From: an uncultured Oscillospiraceae bacterium
Lineage (GTDB): Bacteria > Bacillota > Clostridia > Oscillospirales > Acutalibacteraceae
Direction of reading: 5' to 3'
Length of the DNA: 17,914 nt
NCBI GenBank assembly: GCA_900549825.1
Contig: URQB01000028.1
Location: forward strand, 1-17,914
Part shown: piece after piece, positions 5,526-11,764 of the stretch
Layout: each line of letters starts with the position of its first letter
How positions within the stretch are numbered: position 1 is the stretch's first letter
The notes under the pieces: generated by a model
What the model saw: the letters and a program-made list of their open reading frames with translations, nothing else
Told to the model about the DNA's origin: nothing
Databases searched by the model: none
Position numbers and translations under genes: made by a program

Positions 5526-6722
5526 GTGTTTTTTATCAATCTGATCCGTTTTTTATGCGGATATGTGCGTTTTCGCGCGAAGGGCGGCTTCCCGGAGCGC
5601 TTTATCAATCTCTGCTCGAAGGAGAATATCCCCCTCTGGGATATCAGCGGCGGTAAAGGGGAGATGTATGCCAAGACGACGATCCGAGGCTATCACCGGA
5701 TCCGGCCCTGTGCGCACAAATCCGGCATGCGACCGCGTGTGGCAGGAAGGTATGGGCTTCCGTTTTTTCTGTACCGCCATAAACGCCGGATCGGCTTGCT
5801 GTGCGGTGCGGCGGTGGCTGTGCTGATCGTATGCATCCTCTCCTCCATGATCTGGACGATCGATGTGCAGGGGAACGAAACCGTATCGGATACGGAAATT
5901 CTGGCCGTGTTTGAAGAGCTGGGTGTCCGGGTCGGCGCGCGCCGCTCCAAGATCGATGTGGAGGAGGTACAGCGCACCGCCGCCCGGAAACTAAACGATC
6001 TCGCGTGGCTGGCATTGAATATCAAGGGGAGCGCCGCTGTGATTGAGGTGCGTGAGCGCGTTCCCGCGCCCAAGGTGGAGAACGATACCACGCCGCGCAA
6101 CATCCTGGCCTCCCGGGACGGCACGATCCTGAGCCTGAAGGTGTATGAGGGAGAGGCGGCGGTCAAAAAGGGGCAGGCTGTGCTGAAAGGAGATCTGCTG
6201 ATCAGCAGCGTCGTCACGAACAAAGACCTCTCCGTTTCTTTCAAGCATGCACGCGGCGTTGCGGTGGCACAGACGCGCCATACGATAACCCATACGTTTC
6301 CCTTCCGGCAGAAGGTCCGGCAATATACCGGCGAGGAGAGCGAGCGTTTTCGCCTTTCCTTCTTCGGCCTGCGGATTCCATTCGGTTTTGATAGGCAGCC
6401 AGAGGGGGAGACAGAGAGCTTTTTCTTCCGCAATACCCTGCGGATGAATCAGGTCCCGCTGCCGATTTATACGGAGACGTATCTCAAGCGCGGTTATACG
6501 GAACGGGAGGTTACCCTGACCAAAGAACAGGCCCTTCTGGCTGCCGCTGCGGAGTTCGAGCAGAAGGTCGAAGCAGAATTGGAAAACGCCAAAATTCTGG
6601 AGCAGAAGATGGAAGCACGTTTTACGCAGGAGGCCTGTGTCATTACCGGCACGTATACGTGTGAGGAAGAGATCGGGGTGCCGGAAGCGCTGCAGGTGGA
6701 GGACCATATGCCGTTGGAATGA
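5526..6722 (+). CDS. yqfD: Sporulation protein YqfD
   Basis: 398 aa, the normal YqfD length. The N-terminal cytosolic part (1-88) opens with FINLIRFLCGYVRFRAKGGF, typical of the family. A single membrane segment (about 89-110) follows, and then a long extracytoplasmic part with an early IDVQGNETVSDTEIL region (112-126) like the POTRA-type module of FtsQ, and a VYEGEAAVKKGQAVLKGDLL stretch typical of YqfD. The tail is rich in Glu and Lys with coiled-coil character (about 338-372). In B. subtilis yqfD is a sporulation gene, and in Clostridioides its relatives contribute to engulfment or cortex. The start is GTG at 5526, preceded by AGGAAGGGGAG. It is co-transcribed with yqfC. The phoH gene that often follows in this operon is absent; instead a 765-bp noncoding stretch begins. 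Confidence 0.92.
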   Translation: MFFINLIRFLCGYVRFRAKGGFPERFINLCSKENIPLWDISGGKGEMYAKTTIRGYHRIRPCAHKSGMRPRVAGRYGLPFFLYRHKRRIGLLCGAAVAVLIVCILSSMIWTIDVQGNETVSDTEILAVFEELGVRVGARRSKIDVEEVQRTAARKLNDLAWLALNIKGSAAVIEVRERVPAPKVENDTTPRNILASRDGTILSLKVYEGEAAVKKGQAVLKGDLLISSVVTNKDLSVSFKHARGVAVAQTRHTITHTFPFRQKVRQYTGEESERFRLSFFGLRIPFGFDRQPEGETESFFFRNTLRMNQVPLPIYTETYLKRGYTEREVTLTKEQALLAAAAEFEQKVEAELENAKILEQKMEARFTQEACVITGTYTCEEEIGVPEALQVEDHMPLE

Positions 6723-7048
6723 TGTAATGGGAAAACGCTTTACAAATTCTAAAACAGATCGAAAAAACAGGGATTTACGGGGAAACATAGAGAACAGAGA
6801 GAACGATGAAATCGACAAGCGATTTTCTTTACAGCATGGCTGATTGCTTTGTATGAAAATGAAAATGCAGATTGATAAACGCTTCTGAATGGAGCGCGCA
6901 TTCAACGGTGGAACGCAAAAAGCAAGAATTTACGCAGCGAAACCAGCGCACAGGCCGGCTTATCAGGTTCCATTTTTTCTTTCATATATGCCTTCAAAAT
7001 ACAGATTTGCATCAGGCAAAGCCAGCCATGTTTCATCCATGTAAAACC

Positions 7049-7091
7049 GGGCCTTGCATATGCATTTTGCATATACAAAGCCCATTTTTTC
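7049..7091 (+). terminator. Intrinsic terminator 330 bp after yqfD
   Basis: A 15-bp stem with two mismatches (7049-7063 with 7069-7083) encloses a 5-nt loop and is followed by ATTTTTT (7084-7090). It is the first terminator downstream of yqfC-yqfD, so that operon may have a 3' leader of some 330 nt, or a separate short transcript ends here. The reverse strand also has TTTT after the stem. Confidence 0.7.
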
Positions 7092-7097
7092 TGGAAA

Positions 7098-7207
7098 TGT
7101 GGAAAACGATGTGAAAGTAAAGTTAGAATCTTTACGCTTTGCGTACTATAATTGATTTATAGGAATCATAAAAACGGGTTTCCACACTTTCCACAGAGTT
7201 TTCAACA
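7098..7207. promoter_or_regulatory. Cluster of DnaA-box-like sequences
   Basis: TGTGGAAAA (7098-7106, reverse of TTTTCCACA), GTTTCCACA (7178-7186), CTTTCCACA (7187-7195) and TTTTCAACA (7199-7207) each differ from the DnaA box TTATCCACA at one to three positions. Two are directly adjacent. They lie in an AT-rich noncoding stretch. Whether DnaA binds is unknown. Confidence 0.3.
7117..7152 (+). promoter_or_regulatory. Palindrome overlapping a candidate promoter
   Basis: GTAAAG (7117-7122) and CTTTAC (7130-7135) form a perfect inverted repeat with a 7-nt spacer. TATAAT (7147-7152) lies downstream, and the corresponding -35 position (TTAGAA, 7123-7128) falls inside the repeat. The arrangement resembles a repressor site over a promoter. 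The -35 is poor, so the promoter call is tentative. Confidence 0.4.
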
Positions 7208-7326
7208 CTGAAAAGTTTTTTTACTTTACAGACTGGTCTATACATCAAAAGGTGTTCTTTGCATGTAATTTATTCCATATTAAAACAAAATGAATGAATA
7301 TGAGCTACACCTGTATAGAAAGAGGA

Positions 7327-7354
7327 TTGCGGATGAAAAAAACTATGCTATAAT
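7327..7354 (+). promoter_or_regulatory. Likely promoter of the EFR1-type/amidase pair
   Basis: TTGCGG (7327-7332), 16 bp, then TGCTATAAT with a perfect -10 (7349-7354) and an extended -10 TG (7346-7347). This predicts a start near 7361 and a leader of about 127 nt before the ATG at 7488. Confidence 0.6.
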
Positions 7355-7487
7355 AACCTCGACTCCATTCGGAGATCTATCGATCAGATTGCAAAGGTTG
7401 CTTTGCCGGCGCTCTGACGGCGGAAAAGAGATATAGAATTCAGCCGCCAACCAGAGGCCGTTTCATTCATTAGGAAGGTGACACAGG

Positions 7488-8303
7488 ATGTCAATCAGAA
7501 TTTACTGCTTTACCGGTACCGGCAATTCTCTTTCCATTGCCAATCAGCTTGCCAAACCGCTGCATGCGGAGGTGGTCAGGCTGGAGCGCTTACATTACGG
7601 CGAAGAGGCGGAGGAAACCTGCATACGGGAGGGAGAGATCGTCGGTTTCGTGTTCCCCGTCTATGCATGGAGCTATCCCGACGCAGTGAAAGCATTTGTA
7701 AAGAAGCTGAAGGTGGAGGGCAGGCCGTCCTATGTATTTGCCGTAGCCGACTGTGGCGATTCGGCAGGGGAAACGCTGACCGCCTTTTCACGATTGCTGG
7801 AGAAGCACGGCCTCCGCCTGGATTATGGAAATGTCTGCGCAATGCCGAATAATTACCTGCCGCTGTCGGACGTGGATAACAAGGCCATGGAGCGTACCAA
7901 GCTGGAAAACGCCCGTGTACGCTGCGCAAAAATTGCTAAGGATCTTGCAGAACGATTGGTGGGGCTCAACAGCATGCCGCCAAAGGCGCTCGACCCGTTT
8001 CTGCTCCATGTAGTGCATCCGCTCTTTTGCTGGTATACCAGACGGGCGTACCATTATTTTTCTGCGGAAGAGGGATGCACGGGCTGCGGCATCTGTGCGA
8101 AGGTTTGCCCGCAGCATAATATCCGGCTGGAGGGCGGACGCCCCGTCTGGGGGAAGGCGTGCGCAAGCTGCATGGCCTGTATCCACTGGTGCCCCTCCCA
8201 GGCGATCCAGTACGGCAAAAAGACGCGCGGCTTTGGCCGCTACCACAATCCCGATGTAAGCCTTTCCGCGCTCTGCGGAGAAAAGGAGGAGGCGGGCCGA
8301 TGA
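7488..8303 (+). CDS. EFR1-type flavodoxin/2[4Fe-4S] ferredoxin protein
   Basis: 271 aa. The N-terminal flavodoxin-like domain (1-155) begins with the FMN phosphate loop FTGTGNS (8-14) and has the FVFPVYAWSYP segment (54-64) typical of EFR1-family proteins. A linker with aromatic residues leads to two [4Fe-4S] motifs: C197, C200, C203, C207 (CTGCGICAKVCP) and C225, C228, C231, C235 (CASCMACIHWCP). The family is a soluble electron carrier or reductase found in anaerobes; its partner is unknown. The ATG at 7488 follows GGAAGGTG. The stop codon overlaps the start of the amidase gene (ATGA), so the two are translationally coupled, although a redox protein and a wall hydrolase have no known functional link. 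Confidence 0.88.
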   Translation: MSIRIYCFTGTGNSLSIANQLAKPLHAEVVRLERLHYGEEAEETCIREGEIVGFVFPVYAWSYPDAVKAFVKKLKVEGRPSYVFAVADCGDSAGETLTAFSRLLEKHGLRLDYGNVCAMPNNYLPLSDVDNKAMERTKLENARVRCAKIAKDLAERLVGLNSMPPKALDPFLLHVVHPLFCWYTRRAYHYFSAEEGCTGCGICAKVCPQHNIRLEGGRPVWGKACASCMACIHWCPSQAIQYGKKTRGFGRYHNPDVSLSALCGEKEEAGR

Positions 8304-8971
8304 AAGGGAAGGTCATCTCCCTGCATGGAATCTTTCCGTCAAGGAAGATTAAATGGGCCCTGGCGGCCGCGGCCATCCTGCTGGTGCTTTTGATCGTGAC
8401 GGGCGTGGTTTTGTGGTGCACGCGAGATAAGCTGACGCAGGACCGCCCGGAGGTGACAGAGATTTACGGCGTGCCGGTACATACTGTCCTGATTCCGGAA
8501 ACGCTGCCGGGCAGGCCCGGGATCAAGCGGGAAGTCAAGTTCATCGTCATCCATGAGACGGGCAACCCCTCCGAAGGAGCGGGCGCGAAAGCGCACAGCG
8601 ATTATCTCTTAAACGGCGGGGAGGGAACGACCTCCTGGCACTATACGGTGGACGACCACGAGATTTATCACCACATTCCGGACAGCGAGGTCTCCTGGAA
8701 TGCGGGCGACCAGCGCAAGGAGCCGGGCGGCAACATGAATGGGATCAGCATCGAGCTATGCGTCAACAGCGACGGTGATTTTGAAAAAACCTTTGACAAC
8801 GGTGCGCGCCTGACAGCATATTTGCTCAAGGCATATGGCCTGAAAATAGAAGATGTGAAGCAGCATAACCATTTCAACGGCAAGAACTGCCCGCAGACGA
8901 TCCGGGAGAGCGGCCGGTGGCAGGAATTTTTGGATTTGACACAGCGCTATCTCAAGCAAAAGGAGAAATAA
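8300..8971 (+). CDS. Membrane-anchored N-acetylmuramoyl-L-alanine amidase (amidase_2)
   Basis: 223 aa. A basic N-terminus and one hydrophobic segment (about 19-40) anchor the protein with its enzyme domain outside. The amidase_2 domain (about 75-205) has VIHETGN (83-89, zinc ligand H85), WHYTVDDHEIYHHIP (113-127) with the catalytic region, GNMNGISIELC (144-154) and QHNHFNGKNCP (188-198, zinc ligands H189 and C197). The family cleaves the bond between N-acetylmuramic acid and L-alanine in peptidoglycan; close relatives are prophage and spore-former lysins such as XlyA and CwlA. No separate wall-binding domain is present. The ATG at 8300 overlaps the preceding stop codon by 4 bp and follows AAAAGGAGGAGG. 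A longer in-frame reading from 8159 would lie inside the EFR1-type gene and is not used. Confidence 0.9.
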   Translation: MKGKVISLHGIFPSRKIKWALAAAAILLVLLIVTGVVLWCTRDKLTQDRPEVTEIYGVPVHTVLIPETLPGRPGIKREVKFIVIHETGNPSEGAGAKAHSDYLLNGGEGTTSWHYTVDDHEIYHHIPDSEVSWNAGDQRKEPGGNMNGISIELCVNSDGDFEKTFDNGARLTAYLLKAYGLKIEDVKQHNHFNGKNCPQTIRESGRWQEFLDLTQRYLKQKEK

Positions 8972-9084
8972 TTCTGGCCAGGTGGGAATGGCGGAGAGAG
9001 GGGAAAAGCGGCCGTAAAAAGCCGGCAGCTGCATCTGTATCTGGTGCAGACGACGGCCAACCCCTATGGCCTTATTAAAAATAG

Positions 9085-9126
9085 AAGCCAGACAGGGGAG
9101 CCCCTGTCTGGCTTTCAGCTTTTGAT
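9085..9126. terminator. Bidirectional terminator between amidase and metY
   Basis: A 13-14 bp perfect stem, AGCCAGACAGGGG (9086-9098) with its complement (9101-9113), has a tight loop. On the minus strand it is followed by CTATTTTTAA, a good tail for metY, which ends 24 bp away. On the plus strand the tail TTTCAGCTTTTG is weaker and serves the amidase. Confidence 0.85.
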
Positions 9127-9136
9127 TCAGGTCTTT

Positions 9137-10417
9137 TTATGCCTGCTCCAGCGCCTGCTGCAGGTCCGCGATGATATCATCGATATACTCGATGCCCACG
9201 GACAGGCGGATCAGATCCGGCCCGACGCCGGCCGCTTTAAGCTGTTCGTCGGTGAGCTGGCGGTGCGTCGTGCTCGCGGGATGCAGCACGCAGGTGCGCG
9301 CGTCCGCCACATGGGTAACGATGGCGGCGAGCTCCAGATGATCCATGAAGCGGGTCGCGGACTCTCTGCCGCCCTTCACGCCGAAGGAGACGACGCCGCT
9401 CGTGCCGTGCGGCATGTATTTCTGTGCGAGTGCATAATCCTTGCTGCTCGGAAGGCCCGGATAATTGACCCATGCGACTTTATCATTTGCCTCCAGGAAT
9501 TCCGCGACCTTCTGCGCGTTTTCGCAGTGCCGCTGCACGCGCAGGAAGAGTGTTTCCAGCCCGATCCCCAGCAAAAATGCATTGTGCGGGGAGGGGATGG
9601 AGCCGAGATCGCGCATGAGCTGTACGGTGGCCTTGGTGATATAGGCGCCCTTTCCAAAGTTCTCCGTATAGGTCACGCCGTGGTAGCTCTCGTCCGGCGT
9701 GGTGAGTCCGGGGAATTTATCGTTCTGCGACCAGTCGAAATTGCCGCTGTCAATGATCGCACCGCCGACGCTGGTGGCGTGGCCATCCATATATTTTGTT
9801 GTAGAATGCGTGACGATATCCGCGCCGAATTCGAAGGGGCGGCAGTTGATCGGCGTGGGGAAGGTGTTGTCCACAATCAGCGGCACGCCGTGCGCATGCG
9901 CGGCGTTGGCGAACTTTTCAATATCCAGCACATCGAGGGAGGGGTTGGAGAGCGTCTCTGCAAACACCGCCTTTGTATTGGGGCGGAAGGCAGCGTTCAA
10001 CTCCTCCTCGCTCACATCGGGGCGGACGAAGGTGAAATCGATGCCGAGCTTTTTCATCGTGACGGAAAAGAGGTTGAACGTGCCGCCGTAGATTGCGGTG
10101 GAGCTGACGATGTGGTCGCCCGCGGAGGCCACGTTGAAGGTGGCGTAGAAATTGGCCGCCTGGCCGGAGGAGGTGAGCATCCCGGCCACGCCGCCCTCCA
10201 GCGCCGTGATGCGCGCCGCGACCGCGTCGTTGGTCGGGTTTTGCAGGCGGGTGTAGAAGTAGCCGTTTTCCTCCAGGTCGAAGAGCCTGCCCATCTGTTC
10301 GCTCGACTCGTATTTATAGGTCGTGCTCTGCACGATGGGCAGCACGCGCGGCTCGCCGTTTTTAGGCGAATAGCCGGCCTGGACGCAGTTGGTGTTGATA
10401 TGGTAGTTCTTTTCCAT
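9137..10417 (-). CDS. metY: O-acetylhomoserine aminocarboxypropyltransferase (sulfhydrylase)
   Basis: 426 aa, the usual length for this enzyme. A PLP-dependent protein of the Cys/Met-metabolism family: it joins O-acetyl-L-homoserine with sulfide to give homocysteine, the last step before methionine, in the cytosol. Visible landmarks are YTRLQNPTNDAVAARI (55-70), TSSGQAAN (82-89) for cofactor phosphate binding, VDNTFPTPI (182-190) and THSTTKYMDGHATSVGG (203-219), in which K208 is the PLP lysine. ATG 10417 is taken as the start. A GTG directly before it (10420) is also possible and would be closer to the AAAGGA Shine-Dalgarno. It is the last gene of the minus-strand run, 75 bp after the mutase-like gene, with no terminator between them. 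No SAM riboswitch is visible in the short gap. Confidence 0.93.
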   Translation of the reverse strand: MEKNYHINTNCVQAGYSPKNGEPRVLPIVQSTTYKYESSEQMGRLFDLEENGYFYTRLQNPTNDAVAARITALEGGVAGMLTSSGQAANFYATFNVASAGDHIVSSTAIYGGTFNLFSVTMKKLGIDFTFVRPDVSEEELNAAFRPNTKAVFAETLSNPSLDVLDIEKFANAAHAHGVPLIVDNTFPTPINCRPFEFGADIVTHSTTKYMDGHATSVGGAIIDSGNFDWSQNDKFPGLTTPDESYHGVTYTENFGKGAYITKATVQLMRDLGSIPSPHNAFLLGIGLETLFLRVQRHCENAQKVAEFLEANDKVAWVNYPGLPSSKDYALAQKYMPHGTSGVVSFGVKGGRESATRFMDHLELAAIVTHVADARTCVLHPASTTHRQLTDEQLKAAGVGPDLIRLSVGIEYIDDIIADLQQALEQA

Positions 10418-10492
10418 CACAGTTCAGTCCTTTCGGTTATCGTTTCATTGCCTTGATGAGGAAGGAGGGCGGGCTGTTGGCCGGCCATCAAC

Positions 10493-11707
10493 TTACTCTT
10501 TCGTCAGGAATTTTTTCATAATGCCGGGACCGTATTCAATAAAGTTGCCTGTTTCCTCTGCCGTTTCCTCATTGATCGAGGTAATGCCGCTGGATCTTTC
10601 GTTGTTTTTATGATAGATCATATAAGGAACGGGATCGCTCGCGTGGGTGCGCGTGACGATCGGCGTAGGGTGGTCGGGCAGAATCATCACCTTGTAGTCG
10701 TCATACTGCTCCAGCGCGGGCAGGAGAACGGAGAGCACCTGCTCATCGATCAGTTCAATGGCACGCACCTTATTTTCCGGCTCGTTGCGGTGGCCGCACT
10801 CGTCGGGCGCTTCGATGTGGATATAGACGAAATCCTTCCCGTCTGCCAGTGCATCCACGGCGGCCTGCGCCTTGCCCTTGAAATTTGTATCGATATAGCC
10901 CGTTGCGCCGGGCACATCCGGCGTATCCATCCCCGCACATTTGCCGATTCCCTTGAGCAGGTCAACGGCGGAGATCACGCTGCCCTTCACGCCATAGGTC
11001 TCTTCAAAGGAGGGCAGCATGGGCTTGCTGCCCTGGCCCCAGAGCCAGATGCTGTTGGCAGGGCGCCTGCCCGCGGCGATGCGGGCGCGGTTGATCGGAT
11101 GATCCTTCAAAAGCGCATAGCTTTCCTGCATCATCTCAATCAGGAGGGCAGCGTCCGGATGCTGCGAGAGATGCTCGCCAACCACGCGGCCGGAGATATC
11201 ATGCGGCGGGGTCATATGGCCGAGCTCCAGCTTGCCGCCGTGCCAGACCATGCAGTGCCGGTAGCTCACACCCGGATGAAATTCAAATTCCGCATTGCCG
11301 AAATGCGCCTGCACGGTTTGGATGATCTCGGCGGCCTCTTCACTGGAAATATCCCCCGCGCAGTAATCGACCATCGTTTTATCCGCGTAGTCCGCCTCGT
11401 CCGACAGCGTGACGAGATTGCAGCGGAAGGCAACGTCTGTATCCGCGAGCGCCACGCCCATGCTGACGGCCTCGAGCGGGGAGCGGCCGGTGTAGTATTT
11501 TTTCGGGTCGTAACCCATCACGCTGAGGTTGGCAACGTCGCTGCCCGGGGTCAGGCCTTCGGCAACTGTGCGCACAAGGCCGACCTCGCCGCGCTGGGCG
11601 AGAGAATCAAACAGCGGCTTTTTCGCCAGCATCATCGGCGTTTTGCCGCCGAGCGCTGGGGCGGGATAGTCCGCCATCCCGTCATAGAGAACAACTGCAT
11701 ATTTCAT
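10493..11707 (-). CDS. ApgM-like phosphoglycerate mutase / proposed homoserine kinase
   Basis: 404 aa of the alkaline-phosphatase superfamily, close to archaeal-type cofactor-independent phosphoglycerate mutases (ApgM). Landmarks: D9 in LYDGMADYP, GSDVANLSVMGYDP (55-68) with the presumed catalytic Ser62, YYTGRSPLEA (71-80), FHPGVSYRH, the metal-binding HIEAPDECGHR, and the C-terminal DHPTP and THASDPVP. Bacterial members with exactly this layout were proposed to be homoserine kinases (TIGR02535) because they sit near homoserine pathway genes. Here the next gene is metY, which uses an activated homoserine, and this favours that reading over glycolysis. The sequence alone cannot decide. The start is ATG 11707, with AAAGGG about 13 bp upstream. 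It lies 47 bp after purL, and the gap is filled by a heptamer array. Confidence 0.85.
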   Translation of the reverse strand: MKYAVVLYDGMADYPAPALGGKTPMMLAKKPLFDSLAQRGEVGLVRTVAEGLTPGSDVANLSVMGYDPKKYYTGRSPLEAVSMGVALADTDVAFRCNLVTLSDEADYADKTMVDYCAGDISSEEAAEIIQTVQAHFGNAEFEFHPGVSYRHCMVWHGGKLELGHMTPPHDISGRVVGEHLSQHPDAALLIEMMQESYALLKDHPINRARIAAGRRPANSIWLWGQGSKPMLPSFEETYGVKGSVISAVDLLKGIGKCAGMDTPDVPGATGYIDTNFKGKAQAAVDALADGKDFVYIHIEAPDECGHRNEPENKVRAIELIDEQVLSVLLPALEQYDDYKVMILPDHPTPIVTRTHASDPVPYMIYHKNNERSSGITSINEETAEETGNFIEYGPGIMKKFLTKE

Positions 11708-11721
11708 CAAGGATCAAACCC

Positions 11722-11764
11722 TTTCGTTATCTGAAATCTGAGATCTGAAGTCTATTATCTGAAA
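11722..11764. repeat. Heptamer array 2 (five 7-bp units)
   Basis: Units TCTGAAA, TCTGAGA, TCTGAAG, TCTATTA and TCTGAAA (11730-11764) are in perfect 7-bp phase, preceded by TTTCGTTA. On the minus strand the array begins inside the last codons of purL (the stop TAA is at 11755-11757) and runs to the Shine-Dalgarno of the next gene. It matches array 1 (3969-4010) in unit number, unit sequence and flank. Confidence 0.78.

Larger units (their letters stand above)
6723..7487. other. Long AT-rich intergenic region
   Basis: 765 bp without a credible gene between yqfD and the EFR1-type gene. It is clearly more AT-rich than its flanks. It holds an intrinsic terminator (7049-7091), a palindrome-covered promoter (7117-7152), DnaA-box-like sequences (7098-7106, 7178-7195, 7199-7207) and the likely promoter of the next gene (7327-7354). 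In 6723-7048 I see no hairpin or gene. One short ORF from 6727 (38 codons) overlaps no family and has no ribosome binding site of note. Confidence 0.6.

Noticed and set aside
6723..7487. Replication origin
   Set aside because: DnaA-box-like sequences and AT richness are present, but no dnaA, dnaN, rpmH, gidA or parAB gene is near, and the boxes deviate from consensus. A non-origin cluster is the most that can be said.
9044..10456. 470-codon plus-strand open frame
   Set aside because: Antisense to metY over almost its full length. The metY frame has the PLP lysine and all family motifs, and this frame has none.
10418..10492. SAM riboswitch or T-box before metY
   Set aside because: The gap is only 75 bp and lacks the conserved helices; only a short GC palindrome (TGGCCGGCCA) is present, without a T tract.
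10610..11734. 374-codon plus-strand open frame
   Set aside because: Antisense shadow of the phosphoglycerate-mutase-like gene; His/Arg-rich with no recognisable domain.
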